Positions 43,451-52,066 of a stretch of 64,000 bases of DNA are shown here, one piece after another. A model generated the notes under the pieces. That model was given only the letters and a program-made list of their open reading frames with translations, had not been told where the DNA came from and ran no database searches. Location of the stretch: assembly GCF_015277775.1 (NCBI RefSeq), contig NZ_CP063849.1, forward strand, positions 4,030,001 to 4,094,000. The letters are read 5' to 3'. This DNA comes from Paludibaculum fermentans (GTDB lineage: Bacteria; Acidobacteriota; Terriglobia; Bryobacterales; Bryobacteraceae). Position 1 is the first letter of the stretch; every line of letters begins with the position of its first letter. The position numbers were made by a program, and so were the translations under genes.

Positions 43451-43915
43451 ATGAATCGTAACCTTATAGCACTCTCGAATGGCAAAGAAACATTTATTCA
43501 AACAGTGAAAGCCATTTGGGGCGACGCAAACCGCTTCAGCCTCACAGTCCAATTGCAGCTAGGAACATCGGAACACCTCGATGCCTTTTTGGACAGTCTT
43601 GTCCCATGGTTAATATGTGAGACGGAAACCAATCATTGGCCTGGAACGGTTCTATATGGCGCAAAGGCAAATGTGAGGTTTTATCGATGCACGCCCCACT
43701 CACTCTCAGCGATCGTCGAGCAGGCAGGCAGATGGTTTTGGCTTCAACCAGAGATGCCAGAAGATCTGGCCATTTACAGGAACGATGGCAGTGTTATATT
43801 TGAGTCAATATGTCACGAAGAAGACGTGTTACTTCACTTCACAGAGGAAGAGTTCATCGGTCTCCCTTTGTCTATAAGAGAGAAAATGGTTCAAACGGGG
43901 CGACAATCAGGATGA
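43451..43915 (+). CDS. Cytosolic protein, candidate immunity protein of module 3
   Basis: A 154-residue acidic soluble protein without signal peptide. Motifs include PEDLAIYRNDGSVIFESICHEED and LHFTEEEF, a layout like that of small immunity-type proteins found next to polymorphic toxins, though I cannot assign a named family. It is the only intact gene between modules 3 and 4. The 850-bp gap from the toxin is long, so the pairing is inference. Confidence 0.6.
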   Translation: MNRNLIALSNGKETFIQTVKAIWGDANRFSLTVQLQLGTSEHLDAFLDSLVPWLICETETNHWPGTVLYGAKANVRFYRCTPHSLSAIVEQAGRWFWLQPEMPEDLAIYRNDGSVIFESICHEEDVLLHFTEEEFIGLPLSIREKMVQTGRQSG

Positions 43916-43967
43916 GAACCGCTCTCAAAGTGGGCTTCCACTATTAGTGGAACAGAAGCGGGGAATC

Positions 43968-44270
43968 GGAAACGGGACAGCCTGGCGTGCACCTTTTGTA
44001 AGCCACAGTAACAGAAGGAGTTACTGTGGCAATCTACTCACCGAACGACGCCAGAACGCCCGAAGTCCAGTAGCCTCCAACCTCCTTCCTGTCGAGCAAC
44101 TTACATCGATGTAATAACATACAGGAGCTCATCACGCTCTCCCTCCGCACGCGGCGTACTCCGAAGTACATATTCAATCCTTCCAAATTGCCGCTGGGAC
44201 GGGTCGCGCTCTCATAGGCAGACGAGTTCGGAGAGCGGAAGTCGCCCATGCCGGAACTGAGCCCCCGCGC
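43968..44270 (+). repeat. Conserved inter-module block C with hairpin
   Basis: Copy of the ~304-bp block before module 4. The perfect 11-bp stem lies at 44002-44012 and 44020-44030. The end of the block has the same frame-breaking junction as block B. Confidence 0.85.
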
Positions 44271-44282
44271 GTTTCGACCAAG

Positions 44283-46415
44283 GTGGACGCCAAGAACCAA
44301 AAAGTCGAGAATGTCTATGATGCGTATGGACGCGTGACGATGGTGAAGCGCTATCCGGTGTCGACTGGGGCGGAAGACGTGAACCAGCGGACGACGAACA
44401 CCTACGACTACGATGGGTCGAACTCCTCCACCCGCAATCTGTGGGGCCGGCTGGCGGCGGTGACGGTCCCGAACTCCGTGACGGAGCGCTACAGCTACAC
44501 CTCGGCCGGGTTGTTGACCAGCAAGGTCTCCGACTTTGGCGGCGGCATTTACATGCTGCCCACGGTGGATTACTCCTACGACAACGAGGGCAAGGTGACA
44601 CAAATGGTGTACCCGCAGTACGGGCACCTGGTGCCGCCCTCGTCCTATGCGATGTACTCGCAACGGCTGACCTTGAACTACAGCTATGACTCGCTGGGGC
44701 AGTTGCAGGGGATAACGGCGGGCAGCGGTTCGGGGACCAATCTGGTGACTTCGGCCACCTACAACGCCGCCGGTCAATTGCTCACCCTCAACCGGCCGAA
44801 CTCGGTGACGGTCGACCCGGCGACGGAGTTGCCCTCGGGCAGCGTCGGACTCTCGGCGGAGACGTTCCAGTACAACGGTCGGAACCAACTCACGAGGCAG
44901 ACCTTCCTGTACTCGGACATCGAGTACCGGTTTTCGACGACAGCGAACGACGGGCGGCTGACGCAGAAGAAGAACTGGGTGAGCGGGGAGGAAGAAAACT
45001 ACACCTACGACTCACTCGGCCGGTTGGCGACGGCCTACACGACGGGTCCGGAGTGGGGCTTGTCCTGGGTGTGTGACGGATTCGGCAACAGGCTGCAGCA
45101 GAATGTGAAGAAGGGAGCGGCTCCGTCGACGGTACAGACGGTGAACGTGGCGGGCTTTGGCTACGACTCGAATGGGAACATGACGGACTGGTCGACTCCG
45201 TCGGGCTCGGTGACGGCTTCGTACGACATCGATAACCGGATGACGCAGATTGTGACTCCGAGTGTGACGGAGACCTACAAGTACGGGCCGGGGAATTTGC
45301 GGGTGAGGAAGTATCAGGGCGGAACGTGGACGTACACGGTGTATGGGCAGGGCGGTGAGGTGCTGGGGACCTACACGATGTGCACGGCAGCCGGGACGTC
45401 GTTTCTGTGCGATGCGCGGCTGCGGGTGTACTTCGGCGGGCGGCTGATCCTGAATGGATGGACGGGCGTGAAGCCGGACCGGCTGGGGAGCCCGGATGGG
45501 ACGCATGGCCGGGTGTATCCGTATGGAGAGGTTTCGGGGTCGGTGACGGTGGATCAGGACGAGACGTTCACTACCTATAAACGAGATGTCTCGACCGGGT
45601 TGGATTACGCCCAGAATCGGTATTACGCGAGTTCGTGGGGCAGGTTCACGAGTGCGGATCCGTACCGAGCGAGCGGGGGGGTAGAGGATCCACAATCATG
45701 GAATCGCTATACTTATGTTGAAAATGATCCAGTTAACCTCCTTGACCCCAGCGGGCTAGTCAGTTGCCGTGCAAGTGAGAATTGGGTAGTTGTTTGCACA
45801 ACGGCGTATGGAAGAACGTATGAGAATGTCATGTGGAGATCATTTCTCGGTTTTCCTGGCTTCGACCTTGCCGCCACGGCGGAGGCAACCTGGGGAAGAT
45901 TCTTTGAGCAACGAGACTTCGAAGTTGAGAAAAGAGCACAGGCAAAGAACGCAATTGACCGGTTATCTCGCAATTGTCGGGATGTGCTCGGGTCCCATTG
46001 GACTCTCGCGGAGATGACAGCCAAGGTCGACAAAACTGGGTTTCTCGATGCAAATCAATTTTACATTTACGAGAAGCGCTTGGAGGACTTTGGGCTAAAC
46101 CGCTCCGGCACTGTTGCAGACTACTTCAAGCAATTTCCACTGATGTCTGGATTCGTGTCCGAATTTAACTCAAGGCCTTCAAATACCATCATTCTCGGAG
46201 GGATTTTTAGTTCCCTCAATGGCAGAGGCCAAAACGGAACACTTGTTCATGAGATGCTTCATGTCTACACGGGCTTGGATGATATCGGGCTCGCCAAAGA
46301 GCTGTTGAACCGGGACTTCAATTCAGGTAGCGACGCGAGTACCGCCGTGTCTGCATTCCTGCTTGATTCGGACTGTGACATACGCAAATGGAGAGCCAAG
46401 TATGGCGAGCAGTAG
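44283..46415 (+). CDS. RHS/YD-repeat protein, module 4, with HExxH tip
   Basis: A 710-residue protein; the core frame is open from ~44270 but the first start codon is GTG at 44283. The core matches the other modules up to NDPVNLLDPSGL (~45755), with an 8-residue deletion after TVQTVN. The tip (~220 residues) has LSRNCRDVLGSHW, then TLVHEMLHVYTGLDDIGLAKEL (46242-46307) and ends SDCDIRKWRAKYGEQ. HExxH plus TGLDDxxLA is shared with module 1, so these tips are homologous. Metallopeptidase activity is inferred from the motif. Confidence 0.8.
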   Translation: MDAKNQKVENVYDAYGRVTMVKRYPVSTGAEDVNQRTTNTYDYDGSNSSTRNLWGRLAAVTVPNSVTERYSYTSAGLLTSKVSDFGGGIYMLPTVDYSYDNEGKVTQMVYPQYGHLVPPSSYAMYSQRLTLNYSYDSLGQLQGITAGSGSGTNLVTSATYNAAGQLLTLNRPNSVTVDPATELPSGSVGLSAETFQYNGRNQLTRQTFLYSDIEYRFSTTANDGRLTQKKNWVSGEEENYTYDSLGRLATAYTTGPEWGLSWVCDGFGNRLQQNVKKGAAPSTVQTVNVAGFGYDSNGNMTDWSTPSGSVTASYDIDNRMTQIVTPSVTETYKYGPGNLRVRKYQGGTWTYTVYGQGGEVLGTYTMCTAAGTSFLCDARLRVYFGGRLILNGWTGVKPDRLGSPDGTHGRVYPYGEVSGSVTVDQDETFTTYKRDVSTGLDYAQNRYYASSWGRFTSADPYRASGGVEDPQSWNRYTYVENDPVNLLDPSGLVSCRASENWVVVCTTAYGRTYENVMWRSFLGFPGFDLAATAEATWGRFFEQRDFEVEKRAQAKNAIDRLSRNCRDVLGSHWTLAEMTAKVDKTGFLDANQFYIYEKRLEDFGLNRSGTVADYFKQFPLMSGFVSEFNSRPSNTIILGGIFSSLNGRGQNGTLVHEMLHVYTGLDDIGLAKELLNRDFNSGSDASTAVSAFLLDSDCDIRKWRAKYGEQ

Positions 46416-47247
46416 GTCACTTTCACTGGCTATCCTGGCAGCACTCTTAATTTTTGGTGCGAATAGTTGCCGGCTTGCTTCCAAGAGCGAAATCCTGATC
46501 GATTCGCGAGCCCTGGGTACGGCGGAGCGAATCGTACTTACCGAGGAAGGCGGAGTTACGCCCGGTCGCATCGAGAAGGAGTTTGCCAGGTTTGCTGCGG
46601 AACTGCCACCTGGTACTACCTTTGCGCATCTACTCATGGGAAGTCCACGAAGTCATTTACAACTTGGTATGAACACAACCGGCCTCGCGGACTCGAGGCC
46701 CGGTTTTGATGAGATTCAGGGCTGGTCGACGAGAGAGCTGGGAGAGGTATTCCGTAGTGGTCAAGACGCGACCGTCCGAATCATGAAAGGACACCGAGTT
46801 TCCATTTACAACATTGCTGGAAATCATGACGCCCGTATGCTCAATGTGGCCGGAGAGGAATTGCAAATCATTGGGCTGCGAGGATTACCAACAGCCTGGA
46901 CGAAGAAAGAAATGGAGAAGTCTCGTACGGGTACTGAAAATCTGCGGCTCTTCCTTCGAGCGAAGAAGCTTCCCGAAAATAGCAAAGCCCTGGAGATTGT
47001 CACAACCATAAGAGCGACGGCCGGACTAGACGTAATAACCATTATTCGCACCGATGCCTTTTTCAGTGCTTATTCAGGTCCGTCCACAGATATATTTAGC
47101 GCTCAAGACGAGGCAAAAAGCATTGAAGAGATCAGGCAGGGCAAGTATCTAGCCTGCGTGGCCGCCGGTCAGCTCGTCAGGTGCCGATCTGACTCGTTGG
47201 CCTATCCAAACCGTAAGCCATTGTACTTCGATGAGGAGACTAAATGA
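46402..47247 (+). CDS. Putative lipoprotein partner of module 4
   Basis: A 281-residue protein whose ATG at 46402 overlaps the RHS stop by 14 bp, so the two genes are translated together. The N terminus (LSLAILAALLIFGANSCRLASK) is a signal peptide with a lipobox-like GANSC; the residue at -2 is unusual. The mature part is soluble and no family is recognised. By position it is the candidate periplasmic immunity protein. Confidence 0.65.
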   Translation: MASSRSLSLAILAALLIFGANSCRLASKSEILIDSRALGTAERIVLTEEGGVTPGRIEKEFARFAAELPPGTTFAHLLMGSPRSHLQLGMNTTGLADSRPGFDEIQGWSTRELGEVFRSGQDATVRIMKGHRVSIYNIAGNHDARMLNVAGEELQIIGLRGLPTAWTKKEMEKSRTGTENLRLFLRAKKLPENSKALEIVTTIRATAGLDVITIIRTDAFFSAYSGPSTDIFSAQDEAKSIEEIRQGKYLACVAAGQLVRCRSDSLAYPNRKPLYFDEETK

Positions 47248-47302
47248 CCGATTCTTGTGCAAAGCTGGAAACCCATCGAAAAAAAAGGGGAAGGAAGGGG
47301 AG

Positions 47303-47373
47303 AGCCTGGCGTGCACCTTTCTGTAAGTCGCAGTAACAGAGAGAGTTACTGTGGCAGCCTGCTCACCGAGCGA
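47303..47373 (+). repeat. Conserved inter-module block D, cut by the IS256-type element
   Basis: The first ~70 bp of the inter-module block, including the hairpin GCAGTAAC / GTTACTGT with one mismatch in the outer stem. At 47373 it is broken by the end of the insertion element. The rest of this copy is missing. Confidence 0.8.
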
Positions 47374-48164
47374 GAGGGTGTCCTGAAATCTGTGTAAACG
47401 TTCTCCGGGCACAATAGGAGAACGGCATGAAGCGACAGAAGCAGGATAGGGCGATCAGCGACGAGCTGATCGATGAGATGTTGAAGCACGGTCGAACGGC
47501 AGACGACGTAAACGGCCTGCTGAAGCAACTCACCAAGGCGGTGCTGGAGCGGGCACTGCAGGGCGAGTTAACTGAGCATCTGGGCTACGGCAAGCATGAC
47601 CCGGCCGGCGCCAACAGCGGGAACAGCAGGAATGGATCCTCGCTTAAGACGCTGAAGGGCGATTTCGGCGAGGTGGAGCTGGAGACTCCGCGTGATCGAG
47701 CCGGTGCCTTCGAGCCGAAGATCATCAAGAAGAACCAGACTCGCTGGACAGGATTCGACGAGAAGGTTCTTTCCATGTACGCCCGTGGCATGACGACGCG
47801 CGAGATCCAGGGACATCTGGAAGAGATGTACCAGGTCGAGGTCAGCGCGAGCCTGATCAGCGAGATTACGGATGGCATCATGGATCAGGCTCGGGCCTGG
47901 CAGAATCGGCCCCTGGAGGCGTTCTACCCGATCGTGTTTCTCGACGCGCTTTACGTGAAGATGAGGCATGAAGGCCGGGTAGAAAATCGAGCCGTTTATG
48001 TGGCGCTGGGCATTAACTTAAATGGCCGAAAGGATGTTCTAGGAATGTGGACCTCCGCCGCGGAAGGCGCCAAGTTCTGGCTGAACGTGCTGACGGAGCT
48101 GAAGAATCGTGGGGTCAAGGACATCTTCCTGGCTTGTGTGGATGGGCTGAAGGGCTTCCCGAAA
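47374..48164 (+). mobile_element. Left part of an IS256-family element
   Basis: The left terminal repeat starts GAGGGTGTCCTGAAATCTGT at 47374, the typical IS256-group end, and the transposase starts 53 bp further in. No matching right terminal repeat (the reverse complement) is found before the next block at 48393. The element is therefore truncated and immobile on its own. Confidence 0.85.
47427..48164 (+). pseudogene. Truncated IS256-family transposase
   Basis: About 246 residues of a Mutator-like transposase: VNGLLKQLTKAVLERALQGE near the N terminus, the STGRNG-equivalent GNSRNGSSLKT, ARGMTTREIQGHLEEMY, the first catalytic Asp in IVFLDALYVK and the second in ACVDGLKGFP. Homology stops there, so the catalytic Glu and the C-terminal third are lost. 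The frame continues to 48350 in unrelated sequence. Confidence 0.88.
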
Positions 48165-48360
48165 AAGGGACTGCCTGACCCGTCCCACCGCGATCAACCC
48201 CAATCCGCCCTGCGATTGGGGCTCCTCACCCATAGAACGGTAGCCCGGCTCCCGTCATCCATCCCTCTCGGGACGATCTCGGGCCCCCGCGCCCGAATTG
48301 ATCGCATCAGACGCCTCAGATCGCCCAATCCTGTGCCATATCCCACATAAAATACAAAAT
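48165..48360 (-). repeat. Inverted relative of the duplication-cassette end
   Basis: Read on the minus strand, this stretch resembles the end of both large duplication copies (compare 29690-29873 and 33384-33566). It shares GTGGGATATGGC early on and ends in the identical CGCGGTGGGACGGGTCAGGC. Homology stops exactly after GGTCAGGC. An internal hairpin CCCCAAT / ATTGGGG is present near 48200. It adjoins the broken transposase and may mark the end of a mobile unit. Confidence 0.55.
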
Positions 48361-48392
48361 AGTCTGCATTCATCACGAACAAAATGCCATCG

Positions 48393-48700
48393 GGAACCGG
48401 GACAGCCTGGCGTGCACCTTTCCGTAAGCCACAGTAACAGAAAGAGTTACAGTGGCACTGTGCTCACCGATGACGCCAGGACGCCCTAAGTCCAGTAGCC
48501 CGCCAGCCTCCTTCTTGTCGAGCAACTTACTTCGATGTAATGCCATACAGGAGTTCATCACGCTCACCCTCCGCACGCGACGTACTCCGAAGTACACATT
48601 AAATCCTTCCAACTTGCCGCTGGGACGGGTCGCGCTTTCATAGGCAGACGAGTTCAGAGAACGGAAGTCGCACATGTGGAAACTGAACCCCCGGCGCGTT
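48393..48700 (+). repeat. Conserved inter-module block E
   Basis: A complete copy of the ~304-bp block before module 5, with the hairpin in the variant form GCCACAGTAAC / GTTACAGTGGC (two central mismatches). Here the junction keeps the ATG (48674) in frame with the RHS core. Confidence 0.85.
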
Positions 48701-50205
48701 TCGACCAAGGTAGACGCCAAGAACCAAAAAGTCGAGAATGTCTATGATGCGTATGGACGGGTGACGATGGTGAAACGCTATCCGGTGTCGACTGGGGCCG
48801 AAGACGTGAACCAGCGGACGACGAACACTTACGACTACGATGGGTCGAACTCTTCCACCCGCAATCTGTGGGGGCGGCTGGCGGCGGTGACGGTCCCGAA
48901 CTCGGTGGCGGAGCACTACAGTTACACCTCGGCCGGACTGTTGACCAGCAAGGTCTCTGACTTCGGCGGCGGCATCTACATGCTGCCCACGGTGGATTAC
49001 TCCTACGACACCGAGGGCCGGATGACGCAGATGGTGTACCCGCAGTATGGGCACCTGGTGCCGCCCTCGTCTTACGCGATGTACTCGCAACGGCTGACCT
49101 TGAACTACAGCTATGACTCGCTCGGGCAATTGCAGGGGATGACGGCGGGCAGCGACTCGGGTACTCAACTGGTCAGTTCTGCCACGTATAACGCGGCGGG
49201 GCAATTGCTTTCGCTCAACCGGCCGAACTCCGTAACCGTGGATACGGCGACGGAGTTGCCCTCGGGCAGCGGCGGACTCTCGGCGGAGACGTTCCAATAC
49301 AACGGCCGGAATCAGCTCACGAGGCAGACCTTTCTCTACTCGGACATCGAGTACCGGTTTTCGGCGACAGCGAACGACGGGCGGCTGACGCAGAAGAAGA
49401 ACTGGAACAGCACCGAAGAGGAAAACTACACCTATGATTCGTTGGGCCGGTTGGCGACGGCGTACACGACGGGTCCGGAGTGGGGCTTGTCCTGGGTGTA
49501 TGACGGATTCGGCAACCGGCTGCAGCAGAATGTGACGAAGGGGACGGCCCCGTCGACGGTGCAGACGGTGAACGCGGCGACGAACCGGCTGAACGGGACG
49601 GGCTTTGGCTACGACTCGAATGGGAACATGACGGACTGGTCGACGCCGTCGGGCTCGGTGACGGCTTCCTACGATATCGACAACCGGATGACGCAGATTG
49701 TGACGCCGAGTGTGACGGAGACGTACAAATACGGCCCAGGCAACCTGCGAGTGAAGAAGTATCAGGGCGGAACGTGGACGTACACGGTGTATGGGCAGGG
49801 CGGCGAGGTGCTGGGGACCTACACGCTGTGCACGGCAGCCGGGACGTCGTTTCTGTGCGATGCCCGCCTGCGCGTCTACTTCCGCGGGCGGCTGATTCTG
49901 AATGGGTGGACAGGGGTGAAGCCGGATCGATTGGGAAGTCCGGACGGGACTCATGGGCGGGTGTATCCGTATGGAGAGGTATCGGGGTCGGTGTCGGTGG
50001 ATCAGGACGAGACGTTTACGACCTATAAACGGGATGTCTCGACCGGTCTGGATTATGCCCAGAACCGGTATTCTGTGCCGCAGGAGGAGACTGCGGCGTC
50101 GGCCTTCCGGGATTGCAATATCCCTTTGGCGATCAGGCAGTTGACGCTGAGTCGATTCAGAAGGGATTCGATTACGAACAGAAAAAAGAAAAAGGCTGCA
50201 AGTGA
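48674..50205 (+). pseudogene. RHS/YD-repeat module 5, tip deleted and frame lost
   Basis: It starts ATG (MWKLNPRRVSTKVDAKN); the core is intact and near-identical to the others up to TGLDYAQNRY at ~50071. There it joins, out of frame, the last ~45 codons of a different protein (CAAGGDCGVGLPGLQYPFGD through a final KKEKGCK), whose TGA at 50203-50205 overlaps the GTG of the next gene. The end of the core, including the WGRF...DPxG signature, and most of the tip are gone. In the core frame translation would run on to 50341. The surviving tail ends with a Cys like the tips of modules 1, 2 and 4. Confidence 0.75.
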
Positions 50206-50795
50206 AATTCGCGATCTTATCCATGATAGCCAACTGGGGCGTCTCGACATGGAGACGGGCGTGCCCGGGGGTAAGCGTTGGCATTTTGCACGCCGCGCTC
50301 TTCCTCAGCGGGTGTTCCGTCGGAAGCCACCACATGACTGATGTGGTGCTCGGCAAGAGATTCGTCGAGAACGAAGTGCTATTCGAGTATCTTCGTTCGA
50401 GAATTGCGGCGAATAGTGACATTGAAATGATTGCGCCAGATGAGTTTCGCTGTTCCGGGCATAGCTTCACTTCCGCCTCCGGCACTGACCGTTTTGCTCG
50501 GTCAGGCTGCACTCTCGAGCTATGGAGTCAATGTCGGCGTGCAATGCGCGAACTAGGACTGGTGCAAGTATTCCGAGGAAGGGACTCGGTCAGCTTCAGA
50601 ATAGATATGCCGTCGATCAGCAATGGAGCATCCTCCAAAGGATACTATTACAGTAGGACTCCCCCTAAGAGGATTCTTCCGAATCTTGATTTCTATAGGG
50701 TCGCCATTGCAGATCGCGACACACATGGAAACTACCTTTTGTACTCTCCTCTGAAGGGCGACTGGTACCTTTCGTTGGTTATTGACGGAAGCTGA
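50202..50795 (+). CDS. Lipoprotein partner of module 5
   Basis: A 197-residue protein starting GTG at 50202, overlapping the residual RHS tail stop as GTGA. The N terminus has basic residues (STWRRACPG) and a hydrophobic stretch ending in the lipobox LSGC (ALFLSGCSVGS). Mature part soluble, with RFVENEVLFEYLRSRIAA and several Cys; family not recognised. It remains intact although its tip has been deleted, as expected for an immunity gene. Confidence 0.68.
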   Translation: MKFAILSMIANWGVSTWRRACPGVSVGILHAALFLSGCSVGSHHMTDVVLGKRFVENEVLFEYLRSRIAANSDIEMIAPDEFRCSGHSFTSASGTDRFARSGCTLELWSQCRRAMRELGLVQVFRGRDSVSFRIDMPSISNGASSKGYYYSRTPPKRILPNLDFYRVAIADRDTHGNYLLYSPLKGDWYLSLVIDGS

Positions 50796-51205
50796 GTGAA
50801 TTGAAAATGGCGACAAAAGGGCGACATCCATGATAAGTAGTTGTCAAGGGAAAACATACTCTTCCCTGCGCTCCCTTTGGTGGAACTTCCTTCGCCCTGC
50901 CGATCTCCCTGGCGACGTCCCCAGCCTCAGGTTGGACCATCGCCGAATGCCGGCGTGGCCAGACATCCATTTGCCGCATCCGTGCCCTTCCCGGGCCTTC
51001 GCGGAAGTTTGAGTTTGGACTACCGGCCGGCCTCAAACGGCCTGCATGGCGCATCCAGAGCTTGCGGCCCTTTGCGCAGTCCCCAGTTTCGGGAGGGGAA
51101 ATCCAATCAGCCTGTCCTCCTCTCCGTGTTTCCCTCCGTTGAACACCCTGGTGGGCACCCTGCCCTGATTCGGCCCACTGCGCCATGGCATCCTGGGCAT
51201 AGGCA
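50796..51205. other. 410-bp gap at the right edge of the accessory region
   Basis: No gene can be supported. A 135-codon minus-strand frame (50779-51186) is open but lacks a ribosome binding site and family features. Base composition returns to GC-rich, so the accessory region probably ends here. It may be an unclassified repeat or a decayed element. Confidence 0.35.
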
Positions 51206-51784
51206 ATGATTCAATCTGTTTGTGTCTACTGCGGCTCCAGCGCCCGCGCCTCCGAAAGCTACTTCACCGCCGCCCGGCTCACGGGACGAGTGCTGGCCGA
51301 GCGCGGCCACACGCTCGTCTATGGGGGCGCCCAAGTCGGGCTGATGGGCGCGCTGGCCGATACCGCCCTGGCCCTCAATGGGCGGGTGGTGGGCGTGATC
51401 CCGCAGTCCCTGGTCGACAAAGAAGTCGCACACAAAGGACTGACGGAGCAGCACGTCGTCGAGTCCATGCATGTCCGGAAGGCGCTCATGAACGAACTCT
51501 CGGATGCGTTCCTCGCGCTGCCGGGCGGCTTTGGGACACTCGACGAGCTCTTCGAGACGCTCACCTGGGCGCAACTCAAGTTCCATGCCAAGCCCGTGGG
51601 CCTGCTGAACATCGACGGCTACTTCGACGGGCTGCTCACTTTCGCGCGGCGTGCCGTGGACGATGGATTCATCCATCCAGCGCATGTCGAGATGATTCAC
51701 ATAGGGACCGATCCGGGGGAGTTGCTGGACCGGATGGCCGGCTTCGTCGCGCCGGATGCCGGCAAGTGGTGGCGGCAGCCTTAG
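51206..51784 (+). CDS. LOG-family nucleotide 5'-monophosphate phosphoribohydrolase
   Basis: A 192-residue protein with the Rossmann start SVCVYCGSSARAS and the LOG signature LPGGFGTLDELFE (~107-119), plus the upstream GGAQVGLMGALAD. LOG enzymes release a free base from AMP or cytokinin ribotides; in bacteria their physiological role is often unknown. Length is normal for the family. Its stop is 278 bp from the convergent stop of the next gene, a gap filled by an inverted-repeat element. Confidence 0.92.
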   Translation: MIQSVCVYCGSSARASESYFTAARLTGRVLAERGHTLVYGGAQVGLMGALADTALALNGRVVGVIPQSLVDKEVAHKGLTEQHVVESMHVRKALMNELSDAFLALPGGFGTLDELFETLTWAQLKFHAKPVGLLNIDGYFDGLLTFARRAVDDGFIHPAHVEMIHIGTDPGELLDRMAGFVAPDAGKWWRQP

Positions 51785-51787
51785 CGG

Positions 51788-52066
51788 CTAGCAGCCTGTG
51801 GCGGAAGTCGCGCAGCCGCGTTCGCACCGCCGCCCGTACCAGAATGGCAGCTAAAGTGCAATTTCGAAGCCGCTCCGAAGAGAGTCGCCTTTTTCTGGGA
51901 GGAGGGCCGGCGGCGGAGCGAACCCAAAGGGCGACAAGGGCTTGCGGCCCATGGCAGTGTCGAGCCGGCCTCCGAGTGGGCCGGCACTAGTTCGGTCGGC
52001 TCTTCGCGCCCTGGGCTCGCAAGCCCTTGCCGCGCGGCTAGCGGGACTTCCGCCACAGACTGCTAG
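51788..52066. mobile_element. MITE-like element filling a convergent gap
   Basis: The ends CTAGCAGCCTGTGGCGGAAG (51788 onward) and the complement CTAGCAGTCTGTGGCGGAAG (from 52066 leftward) form inverted repeats of ~35 bp with a few mismatches. Nested inside are a second pair around CAAGGGCTTGCG / CGCAAGCCCTTG and a hairpin GCCGGCC / GGGCCGGC. The whole 279 bp can fold into one long hairpin and has no gene. The right CTAG supplies the TAG stop of the gene at 52063. It probably also works as a bidirectional terminator. Confidence 0.75.

Noticed and set aside
43143-43454. 103-codon plus-strand frame overlapping the next start as ATGA
   Set aside because: No recognisable domain or signal peptide and unlikely composition; kept only as part of the spacer description.
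36937-48700. Inter-module blocks as true integron attC sites
   Set aside because: No integron integrase, no R/L box motifs, and the blocks are ~300 bp; only a functional analogy can be proposed.
50779-51186. 135-codon minus-strand frame as a gene or group II intron remnant
   Set aside because: No reverse transcriptase motifs, no intron domain V structure I could recognise, and no ribosome binding site.
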